A stretch of DNA of 13,347 nucleotides, taken from positions 1 to 13,347 of the forward strand of contig CAAGLV010000038.1 of assembly GCA_900770875.1 (NCBI GenBank), in the 5' to 3' direction. Both the position numbers and the translations under genes were made by a program. The notes beneath the pieces were generated by a model. It was not told where the DNA came from and did no database searches. It worked only from the letters and a program-made list of their open reading frames with translations. This document shows positions 7,658 through 13,347 of the stretch, one piece after another; the first letter of the stretch is position 1; each line of letters begins with the position of its first letter. This DNA is from Flavobacteriales bacterium. Its GTDB lineage: Bacteria; Bacteroidota; Bacteroidia; Flavobacteriales; Weeksellaceae.

Positions 7658-8581
7658 ATGAAGTATCTTTTAGTTGGATTATCATTCTTAATGTCTACAG
7701 CAGCATTTTCGCAAAATGTGTTAAATGCTTCTTCACCAGAGAAATTAAGAGAGCAAAGAGCTAATAAAATCATGATTAACGAAGCTGGTGATTCTATCAG
7801 TACAGAAGCAGAACCTTTAGCTTACGGTTTTATTGAAGATAAAGATATCATTTGGTCTAAAGTAGTTTGGGAAACGATTGATCTTAAAGAGAGATTAAAT
7901 CAACCATATTCTAAAAAAGGTGACGAAATCATTCAAAACTCTAAATCACTTTACGAAGTGTTAATGGACGGAATGAAAGATGGACGCATCAAAGAAGTTT
8001 ATGCTACAGACGATTTTAAGCAAAAATTAGATTACGATCAAATTTTAAGTAAGTTAGAATTTGTAGAGGTAGATCAGGCTTATTTAGATGATTTAGCAGC
8101 AAATGGTGAAACTCCAGCTGAAGGTGAAGGGATTTTAAAACATCAGTTGCATAACGAAGATGTACAAATGCTACAAGTTAAAGGGTTATGGTATATCGAC
8201 CGTCGTATGGGAGAATTAAAATACCGTTTACTTGGTTTAGCTGTATTATCTAAAGATATCCAAGCACAAACAACGCAAGCGCGTATGGCTGGGATAGAAA
8301 GCGACGAAATGTTCCCTTTATTTTGGATATGGTATCCAGATGCACGTAAGGAATTAGTTAATTATACAATTTTTAACCCTAAAAACTCATCGTCTGCAGT
8401 AACTTACGACGAGGTTTTAAATGCACGTAGATTTTCTTCGATTATTTACAAAGCACAAACAGATGCTGGGGTAAAAAATATTAGTGAATACATTCCGGAA
8501 GATGCAAAATCGCAATTAGAAGAACACAACCGTATCAGAAACTCGATTATCGAGAAAGAATCTGAAATGTGGAATTACTAA
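7658..8581 (+). CDS. gldN: Type IX secretion / gliding periplasmic protein GldN
   Basis: GldN (PorN) is a periplasmic protein that binds GldK to build the ring under the outer membrane and contacts GldM. The 307-aa protein has a Sec signal peptide with a probable signal peptidase I cut after AAFS (residue 18), so the mature protein starts at QNVLNA. Recognisable family blocks include IIWSKVVWETIDLKERLNQP, LYEVLMDGMKDGRIKEVYA, EDVQMLQVKGLWYIDRRMGE, FWIWYPDARKELV and RRFSSIIYKAQTD. It is the last gene of gldKLMN and is followed by a strong terminator. No second copy (gldO, as in Flavobacterium johnsoniae) follows. The N-terminal ATG gives a complete signal peptide and lies 15 nt after gldM. Confidence 0.95.
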   Translation: MKYLLVGLSFLMSTAAFSQNVLNASSPEKLREQRANKIMINEAGDSISTEAEPLAYGFIEDKDIIWSKVVWETIDLKERLNQPYSKKGDEIIQNSKSLYEVLMDGMKDGRIKEVYATDDFKQKLDYDQILSKLEFVEVDQAYLDDLAANGETPAEGEGILKHQLHNEDVQMLQVKGLWYIDRRMGELKYRLLGLAVLSKDIQAQTTQARMAGIESDEMFPLFWIWYPDARKELVNYTIFNPKNSSSAVTYDEVLNARRFSSIIYKAQTDAGVKNISEYIPEDAKSQLEEHNRIRNSIIEKESEMWNY

Positions 8582-8605
8582 TTTAGATACTTTATTTTAT
8601 AATAT

Positions 8606-8641
8606 AAATCCTGTTCAATTTTATTGAGCAGGATTTTTTTT
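8606..8641 (+). terminator. Intrinsic terminator ending the gldKLMN operon
   Basis: Arms at 8606-8619 and 8623-8636 pair over 14 bp with one G-T wobble around a TTT loop. The stem core is ATCCTG/CAGGAT, and the T run extends to 8641. It begins 24 nt after the gldN stop and separates the T9SS operon from the next unit. Confidence 0.9.
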
Positions 8642-8711
8642 CTCCATAAAATAAAATCAATAAAAAATAAAGCAACCCATAAAATTGCGTAATCCATCAT
8701 TATTACTTTCT

Positions 8712-8719
8712 TAACTTTG
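8712..8719 (+). promoter_or_regulatory. Promoter -7 box (TAACTTTG) for the FAD oxidoreductase unit
   Basis: TAACTTTG matches TAnnTTTG exactly and is placed to give a leader of about 15 nt before the TTG start at 8740. A TTG at 8685-8687 is the nearest -33 candidate, but the 24-nt spacer is long, so the -33 contact is uncertain. Confidence 0.55.
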
Positions 8720-8739
8720 TAATCTAAAATAGTTAAGTT

Positions 8740-9807
8740 TTGAAAACTGTAGATTATATCATCGTAGGACAAGGTGTTGCAGGAAGCTGTATGGCACTAA
8801 AATTATTAGAAAATAAGAAGTCGTTTATTGTAATCGACGATAATGCGCACAAAGCATCTGCAATTGCTGCCGGAATTTATAATCCAGTTGTTCTTAAACG
8901 TTTTGCAATTGTTTGGAATGCAAAACAACAGATTAAAAAGTTGAAAAATGTATTTTCTACTTTCGAGCAATTATTAGATAAAAAATATATTTTCGAGTTT
9001 CCTGTTTTTCGAATTTTTAATGATGAAAACGAAAAAAAGACATGGAATAAAAAAGCTGATCGCGAAGATTTAAAAGATTTTCTATCGAAAGATTTTTCGC
9101 AGTTAGATCAATTTTCTAATATTCAGCAACCTTTAGGAACCGGAGAAGTACAGCATACAGGCCGAATCGATTTAACCAATTTATTGCCCGATTTTAAAAC
9201 GTATTTATTAAAAAATGATTTAGCATTAGACGAATCATTTGATTATGATGCGTTACAAATTGAAGACGAATTTGTAATTTATAAAGATATAAATGCTACG
9301 AAAATAATTTTTGCAGAAGGCTATCACATCAAACAAAATCCTTGGTTTAACCAATTGCCAATTATCGGAGTTAAAGGAGAAGTTTTACGTATTAAAACAG
9401 AAGCTCAACTGCCAGAAGCTGTTGTAAAAGCGAAAGAATTTTTAATGCCTTTAGGACAAAACGAATATTTTGTTGGGGCAACTTACGATCGCGATCACGT
9501 AAATTACGAAACGACAGAAGCTGCGAAAGAAAATTTAGTGAATGGATTAAAACAGTTTTTACAAGACGAAATAGAAGTAATTGATCAAAAAGCGTCAATT
9601 CGTCCAACAGTTGTCGATCGCCGCCCGATTATCGGAGCTCATCCAACGCATCAAAATTTAATTTGTTTAAACGGAATGGGAACGCGTGGAACCATGTTAG
9701 CGCCCGTAATGGTTGATGAATTATACGATTTCTTAGAAAATGGAATTGCGATTACAGAAGAAGCTTCAATTTCTCGTTTCAACAACTTATTAACAAATGA
9801 ATTATAA
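8740..9807 (+). CDS. FAD-dependent oxidoreductase, DAO family, TTG start
   Basis: This 355-aa cytoplasmic flavoprotein belongs to the D-amino-acid oxidase/glycine oxidase (DAO) family, whose members oxidise amines or amino acids. The N-terminus has the dinucleotide-binding fold: IIVGQGVAGS gives GxGxxG at 10-15, and D33 ends the second strand. A segment SAIAAGIYNPVV (40-51) recalls the AG-x-NP block of the MnmC oxidase domain. The C-terminus has the FAD-contacting RPTVVDRRPIIG (288-299) and NGMGTRG (311-317). The substrate cannot be told from sequence; an MnmC-like or ThiO-like amine is possible. The start is TTG: an in-frame TAA lies at 8734-8736, and the next ATG (codon 18) would remove the FAD motif. 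Its last 11 nt overlap the next gene. Confidence 0.85.
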   Translation: MKTVDYIIVGQGVAGSCMALKLLENKKSFIVIDDNAHKASAIAAGIYNPVVLKRFAIVWNAKQQIKKLKNVFSTFEQLLDKKYIFEFPVFRIFNDENEKKTWNKKADREDLKDFLSKDFSQLDQFSNIQQPLGTGEVQHTGRIDLTNLLPDFKTYLLKNDLALDESFDYDALQIEDEFVIYKDINATKIIFAEGYHIKQNPWFNQLPIIGVKGEVLRIKTEAQLPEAVVKAKEFLMPLGQNEYFVGATYDRDHVNYETTEAAKENLVNGLKQFLQDEIEVIDQKASIRPTVVDRRPIIGAHPTHQNLICLNGMGTRGTMLAPVMVDELYDFLENGIAITEEASISRFNNLLTNEL

Positions 9808-10252
9808 GAATATAATTTTTCAGTTTCTAGCTGGATTATTTTTCGTTTTAGGATTAAAGCAGTTTTTTATATTCGCCGATCTTAATTTATTAGAATTAAT
9901 TAGTTCGTTGGGAAAAGATAATTTTGCTTATTTCGCAGATAAATCCGATCGATTAGGCGTTACAAATAAATTACAAGCACTAATTAATGCGAAGATTATT
10001 TTAGGTTTTATCGCAATTTTAATCAATTATATCATTCTATTTATTTTAGCTTATAAGCGTAAATTAAATTGGAATATTTCAATTGTAATTACAATATTTT
10101 TAGGAATCTTACATTATTTTAAAATTTTACAATTAGCTCCAATTTCGTTTATGAAGATAAATTTAATTGCAGCTTATTTAATTCCTGCTTTTATTGTATT
10201 TACATTATCCGTTTTATTTTATTATTTATCGTTTAAAACAAGTCGTAACTAA
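9797..10252 (+). CDS. Unrecognised four-helix integral membrane protein
   Basis: I do not recognise this 151-aa protein. It has four hydrophobic segments long enough to cross the membrane, at about 6-26, 65-86, 93-113 and 121-145. The loop between helices 1 and 2 (27-64) is hydrophilic and mixed in charge. The link KRKLNW after helix 2 is basic and probably cytoplasmic, which places both termini and that link inside and the 27-64 loop outside. No catalytic motif or Cys pair is visible. The ATG overlaps the end of the FAD oxidoreductase gene by 11 nt in another frame, so translation is probably coupled and the two may act together. The product is very rich in Ile, Leu and Phe. Confidence 0.75.
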   Translation: MNYKNIIFQFLAGLFFVLGLKQFFIFADLNLLELISSLGKDNFAYFADKSDRLGVTNKLQALINAKIILGFIAILINYIILFILAYKRKLNWNISIVITIFLGILHYFKILQLAPISFMKINLIAAYLIPAFIVFTLSVLFYYLSFKTSRN

Positions 10253-10255
10253 AAG

Positions 10256-10273
10256 CGAATAAAACGAATAAAA
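10256..10273 (+). repeat. Tandem 9-bp repeat CGAATAAAA x2
   Basis: Two perfect adjacent copies of CGAATAAAA lie between the membrane-protein stop codon and the ABC-F -7 box, covering most of the spacer where the -33 region would be. It may be chance in AT-rich DNA or part of promoter recognition. Confidence 0.5.
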
Positions 10274-10277
10274 AAAT

Positions 10278-10285
10278 TATTTTTG
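10278..10285 (+). promoter_or_regulatory. Promoter -7 box (TATTTTTG) directly at the ABC-F start
   Basis: TATTTTTG fits TAnnTTTG and ends only 4 nt before the ATG at 10290. In Bacteroidota transcription starts a few bases after this box, so the mRNA would begin at or next to the start codon (leaderless or nearly so). No good -33 TTG is visible. Longer transcripts from the upstream genes could also carry this gene. Confidence 0.5.
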
Positions 10286-10289
10286 CAAA

Positions 10290-12206
10290 ATGTTATTAGT
10301 TCAGAATTTAGGAGTTTATTTTTCAGGAAAATATCTTTTCGAAGATGTATCATTTCGTATCAACAAAGGAAACCGTGTAGGTTTAGTTGGTAAAAATGGA
10401 GCAGGAAAATCAACTTTATTAAAAATATTATCAAAAAAAGATCAACCTTCCGAAGGTGAGATCGTTTACGAAGGAGAAGTAACTGTAGGTTATTTATCGC
10501 AAGATATCGATTTTGTTCAAGGGCGTACAGTTTGGCAAGAAGCCGATTCTGCTTTCGAACAATTAGTAGAAATACAAGAGCGTATAGATTTTGTAAACAA
10601 AGAATTAGCCGAGCGTACAGATTACGAATCAGACGAATATGCTAAATTAATCGAAGATATTTCTTCGCTTACAGATCGTTACGGTTTATTAGGTGGATAT
10701 ACGAAAGATGCTGAAATCGAGCAGATTTTAGGTGGTTTAGGATTTAAAAATTCAGATTTTCATCGTCCAACAGAAGAATTTTCTGGAGGTTGGCGTATGC
10801 GTATTGAGCTTGCAAAGCTTTTATTACAAAAGCACGATGTAATGTTATTAGATGAGCCTACCAATCACTTAGATATCGATTCGATTATTTGGTTAGAAGA
10901 ATTCTTAAAAGATTATCCAGGCGCTGTTGTTTTAGTATCGCACGACCGTCAGTTCTTAGATAATGTAACTAATCGTACAATCGAAATTGCGAATCGTCAT
11001 ATTTCTGATTTTAAGGCGAACTATACAAAGTATCTTGAATTACGCGAAGATCGTCGTGTAAAATTAGAGCAAGCACAAAAGAACCAAGAGCAGATGATTA
11101 AGCACACGGAAGAGTTAATTTCTAAATTCCGTGCAAAAGCAAATAAAGCGTCGATGGCGCAATCGTTAATCAAAAAATTAGATAAGATAGAGCGTATCGA
11201 GATCGAAAGTGATGATGTAACAAAGATGAATATTCGTTTTGTTGATGCTGTACAACCAGGTAAAATCATTTTCGAATTAGATAACGTTGGGGTTGCTTTT
11301 GGTGATCACCAAGTTTTTGATGGCGTTTCTTTTTATGTAAATCGTGGCGAAAAAATTGCTTTCGTTGGTCAAAATGGTCAAGGAAAAACAACTTTATCAC
11401 GTTGTATCGTAGGCGATCAACCATTTTCTGGTATGATTAAACATGGTCATAATGTCGAGATTGGATATTTTGCTCAAAATCAAGCACACGTTTTAAACGA
11501 TAAATTAACGGTACAAGAGGAAGCAGAAAATTCGGCAACCGAAGAAACACGTAAATATGTACGCGATTATTTAGGTGCATTTATGTTCGGTGGCGATGCG
11601 GTTGATAAAAAAGTTTCGGTTTTATCAGGAGGAGAGCGAAATCGTTTAGCGCTTTGTAAATTATTATTACGTCCGTTTAACGTATTAATTATGGATGAGC
11701 CGACGAATCACTTAGATATTGTATCGAAAGAATTATTGAAAAAAGCCTTACAAAAATATACAGGTACTTTAATCTTAGTTTCGCACGACCGCGAATTTTT
11801 AGAAGGTTTAGTAGATAAAGTTTTCGATTTCCGTAACGGACAAGTAAAAGAATACTTATCGGGTATTGATGATTATTTAGCCGAGGTAAAAGCAGGTAAC
11901 TTCCGCGAGGTAGAGAAAGGGAATATTTTAGCTGCTCCGAAAGAAGAAAAACCTGTCGAAGTAAAGATTGAACAAGCGAAACGTGTTTTATCTTTCGAAG
12001 AAGAAAAAGAACAAAAACGTTTAAAGAATAAATTATCCAAGATCGAAGGTGATATTACTTCGTTAGAAGCTAAAATTGCTAAAATCGAAGAACACATGGC
12101 GCAAGGGAATCAGTCGCAAAAAGAGTTAGACGAGTATAACCAAGCCCAAACAGATTTAGAAAATAAAATGATGGAATGGGAAGAAGTTTCCGAACAAATC
12201 ATTTAA
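10290..12206 (+). CDS. ABC-F family ATPase (ribosome-associated, YheS/YdiF/Uup-like)
   Basis: ABC-F proteins have two ATPase domains and no membrane part. They bind the ribosomal E site to rescue stalled or poorly positioned translation complexes, and some give antibiotic resistance. In this 638-aa protein the first domain has Walker A GKNGAGKS (34-41), Q71, a signature FSGGW (near 165) and Walker B LLDEPTNHLD with catalytic E189. A charged helical linker (about 245-305) corresponds to the P-site tRNA interaction motif. The second domain has Walker A GQNGQGKT (360-367), signature LSGGE (445-449) and Walker B MDEPTNHLD with E470. A Lys/Glu-rich coiled coil (about 565-630) ends the protein, as in Uup/YheS-type members. 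The lack of membrane segments rules out a transporter. It is most likely a housekeeping translation factor, but the exact subfamily is unsure. It starts 37 nt after the membrane-protein gene and has a terminator after it. Confidence 0.93.
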   Translation: MLLVQNLGVYFSGKYLFEDVSFRINKGNRVGLVGKNGAGKSTLLKILSKKDQPSEGEIVYEGEVTVGYLSQDIDFVQGRTVWQEADSAFEQLVEIQERIDFVNKELAERTDYESDEYAKLIEDISSLTDRYGLLGGYTKDAEIEQILGGLGFKNSDFHRPTEEFSGGWRMRIELAKLLLQKHDVMLLDEPTNHLDIDSIIWLEEFLKDYPGAVVLVSHDRQFLDNVTNRTIEIANRHISDFKANYTKYLELREDRRVKLEQAQKNQEQMIKHTEELISKFRAKANKASMAQSLIKKLDKIERIEIESDDVTKMNIRFVDAVQPGKIIFELDNVGVAFGDHQVFDGVSFYVNRGEKIAFVGQNGQGKTTLSRCIVGDQPFSGMIKHGHNVEIGYFAQNQAHVLNDKLTVQEEAENSATEETRKYVRDYLGAFMFGGDAVDKKVSVLSGGERNRLALCKLLLRPFNVLIMDEPTNHLDIVSKELLKKALQKYTGTLILVSHDREFLEGLVDKVFDFRNGQVKEYLSGIDDYLAEVKAGNFREVEKGNILAAPKEEKPVEVKIEQAKRVLSFEEEKEQKRLKNKLSKIEGDITSLEAKIAKIEEHMAQGNQSQKELDEYNQAQTDLENKMMEWEEVSEQII

Positions 12207-12227
12207 TAAATAAAATTATCAAAATTT

Positions 12228-12257
12228 AAAAGTGCTATTTTATATAGCACTTTTTTT
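12228..12257 (+). terminator. Intrinsic terminator after the ABC-F gene
   Basis: AGTGCTAT (12231-12238) pairs with ATAGCACT (12244-12251) around a five-base loop. AAA at 12228-12230 can extend the stem against the start of the seven-T run (12251-12257). It lies about 20 nt after the stop codon and separates this unit from the patatin gene. Confidence 0.88.
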
Positions 12258-12317
12258 GTGCTTGTTAAATTGTAACAACTTCGTATAAAAATATTTAAAA
12301 AGTAAACGATATTTAAT

Positions 12318-12325
12318 TACCTTCA
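12318..12325 (+). promoter_or_regulatory. Weak candidate -7 box (TACCTTCA) for the patatin gene
   Basis: The gene needs its own promoter, since a terminator ends the unit before it. TACCTTCA keeps TAnnTT of the TAnnTTTG consensus but ends CA in place of TG, and there is no clear -33 TTG. It would leave a leader of about 10 nt. No better match is seen between 12258 and 12340. Confidence 0.25.
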
Positions 12326-12340
12326 TATTAAACAAAAACG

Positions 12341-13123
12341 ATGGAAGAAGATTTTACTTTTGGATTAACTCTTTCGGGAGGCGGACATAAAGGCATAGCA
12401 CACGCAGGATTATTAAAATTTTTAGAGGAAGTAAACATACAACCTACAATTATATCGGGTACAAGTGCTGGTGCAATTGTAGGCGCATTATATGCTAATG
12501 GAAAATCGCCCGAATATATTTTAAACCTTTTTCAGTCCGTATCCTTTTTTAATTGGAGCGTTTTTACCACTCGTAAAGCAGGTTTATTTGATATCGATCG
12601 ATTAGAAAAATACCTAGATAAAGAATTTGGCGATTTAAAAATTGGCGAATTAGATAAAGAAGTTTATATCTCGGCAACAGATATGGAACGTGGACGACTA
12701 AAAATCTTTAATAAAGAAACCTTAATTAAACGAGCAATTTTAGCATCCTGTGCATTTCCGGGCGTATTTTCTCCAGTTGTAATAGATAATAAAATATATT
12801 GCGACGGCGGATTAGTTAATAATTTTCCCGTAACATCAATACGAGGACGATGCGATTATTTAATAGGAAGCAATGTAAATCCAGTGGTTAATCAAGATAA
12901 AAAAAAGCTAAGAAGCATAAAATCGATCACGATTCGCTCGTTCGAAGTAATGATGATGCACAATGCACAACCATATAAACACCTTACCGATTGGTATGTT
13001 GAACCCGAAAAACTATCCAATTATTTTACTTTCGAAACCTCAAAACAGCGCATGAGCGAGATTTTCGACATCGGATATTTAGATGCAAAAGAAAGTTTTC
13101 AGGGAATCGAAAATATTTTTTAA
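12341..13123 (+). CDS. Patatin-like phospholipase (RssA/NTE-type), cytoplasmic
   Basis: Patatin-like proteins are lipid acyl hydrolases with a Ser-Asp dyad. This 260-aa protein has all parts: the oxyanion loop SGGGHKG (12-18), the nucleophile elbow GTSAG (40-44, Ser42) and the second catalytic residue D155 in DGGLVNNFPV. ASCAFPGVFSP (135-145) is also characteristic. There is no signal peptide or membrane helix and no beta-barrel or secretion domain, so it should act in the cytoplasm or on the inner face of the membrane. It differs from the longer secreted PlpD-type patatins, and its size fits the RssA/YlbK group. The in vivo substrate is unknown. It stands alone between the ABC-F terminator and the tRNA gene, with no partner gene. 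Confidence 0.9.
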   Translation: MEEDFTFGLTLSGGGHKGIAHAGLLKFLEEVNIQPTIISGTSAGAIVGALYANGKSPEYILNLFQSVSFFNWSVFTTRKAGLFDIDRLEKYLDKEFGDLKIGELDKEVYISATDMERGRLKIFNKETLIKRAILASCAFPGVFSPVVIDNKIYCDGGLVNNFPVTSIRGRCDYLIGSNVNPVVNQDKKKLRSIKSITIRSFEVMMMHNAQPYKHLTDWYVEPEKLSNYFTFETSKQRMSEIFDIGYLDAKESFQGIENIF

Positions 13124-13206
13124 TTTTTTTTGAAATGTAAATTTCATATTACGAATAAGTTATCGTTTTTGTTGTAAAAACCTGCAAAAAAAAGTCGTTT
13201 AAAAGT

Positions 13207-13236
13207 TTTGTAATTAAAAAACCTGTTCTATATTTG
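13207..13236 (+). promoter_or_regulatory. Promoter of tRNA-Gly (TTTG, 18 nt, TATATTTG)
   Basis: TTTG at 13207-13210 and TATATTTG at 13229-13236 are 18 nt apart, a near-ideal Bacteroidota -33/-7 pair. The box is followed by CA. The tRNA begins 11 nt after the box, as expected for a short trimmed leader. This is the best promoter in the window. Confidence 0.8.
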
Positions 13237-13247
13237 CACTCACAATC

Positions 13248-13320
13248 GCGGGAATAGCTCAATTGGTAGAGCGTCAGCCTTCCAAGCTGAATGTTGCGAG
13301 TTCGAGTCTCGTTTCCCGCT
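13248..13320 (+). tRNA. tRNA-Gly (anticodon TCC)
   Basis: The 73-nt sequence folds as a full cloverleaf. The acceptor stem pairs GCGGGAA (13248-13254) with TTCCCGC (13313-13319), with discriminator T at 13320. The anticodon stem TCAGC/GCTGA encloses the loop CTTCCAA, giving anticodon TCC at 13281-13283, which reads GGA and other GGN codons. The T arm has TTCGAGT between GCGAG and CTCGT (one G-T pair). The CCA end is not encoded, since CTT follows. Confidence 0.96.
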
Positions 13321-13347
13321 CTTTGAAATATTGAAAATATTAATCAA

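Noticed and set aside
8578..8772. A 64-codon open frame on the - strand across the gldN-FAD gene gap
   Set aside because: It covers the gldN terminator and the promoter and TTG start of the next gene, has low-complexity AT-rich composition and resembles no family.
10290..12206. Calling the ABC protein a transporter or an antibiotic-resistance gene
   Set aside because: Two fused ATPase domains with a charged linker and no membrane partner mark ABC-F. Resistance cannot be inferred because most such chromosomal genes are housekeeping.
13131..13146. Hairpin TGAAAT-GTAA-ATTTCA after the patatin gene
   Set aside because: The stem is only 6 bp and AT-rich, and it has no T run after it, so it is not a convincing terminator.
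13248..13320. tRNA as an attachment site for an integrated element
   Set aside because: No integrase gene and no repeat of the tRNA 3' end is visible; only 27 nt follow it in the window.

Overview
The window is AT-rich chromosomal DNA from a Bacteroidota member, almost certainly a flavobacterium in the broad sense (Flavobacteriales). Three things point there: an intact gldK-gldL-gldM-gldN cluster (type IX secretion/gliding motor); TAnnTTTG-type -7 promoter boxes, the Bacteroidota primary sigma-factor signature; and start codons preceded by A-rich leaders, not by Shine-Dalgarno sequences. A family placement such as Weeksellaceae (Empedobacter-like) is only an impression from protein style. All nine protein genes and the one tRNA lie on the + strand. 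No mobile element, CRISPR array, phage gene or pseudogene is visible.

Layout. Positions 1-100 hold a terminator for an unseen upstream gene and a promoter. topA (DNA topoisomerase I, 101-2635) follows, then after only 2 nt an arginase-fold protein (2638-3783) that has lost every metal-binding motif of the family. A 103-nt AT-rich spacer carries an imperfect dyad, a TAnnTTTG box and a run of nine T. It leads into gldK (3887-5323), gldL (5358-6035), gldM (6083-7642) and gldN (7658-8581), closed by a strong terminator at 8606-8641.

A second unit contains a TTG-started FAD-dependent DAO-family oxidoreductase (8740-9807). It overlaps by 11 nt an unrecognised four-helix membrane protein (9797-10252), and both are followed by an ABC-F ATPase (10290-12206) with its own promoter box so close to the ATG that its mRNA may be leaderless. 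A terminator follows at 12228-12257. The window then has a cytoplasmic patatin-like phospholipase (12341-13123) and ends with tRNA-Gly(TCC) (13248-13320), which has a near-ideal promoter.

How the genes work together. GldL and GldM form the inner-membrane proton-driven motor, and GldM spans the periplasm to the GldK/GldN ring under the outer membrane; together they power type IX secretion and, where adhesins are present, gliding. The other genes are housekeeping (topA, ABC-F, tRNA) or of unclear role (arginase-like protein, FAD enzyme, membrane protein, patatin). The T9SS core is a known system. The least explained items are the metal-site-less arginase-like protein tightly coupled to topA, the unusual gldK promoter region, the possibly leaderless ABC-F gene and the unknown membrane protein. 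I did not find a convincing wholly new system.
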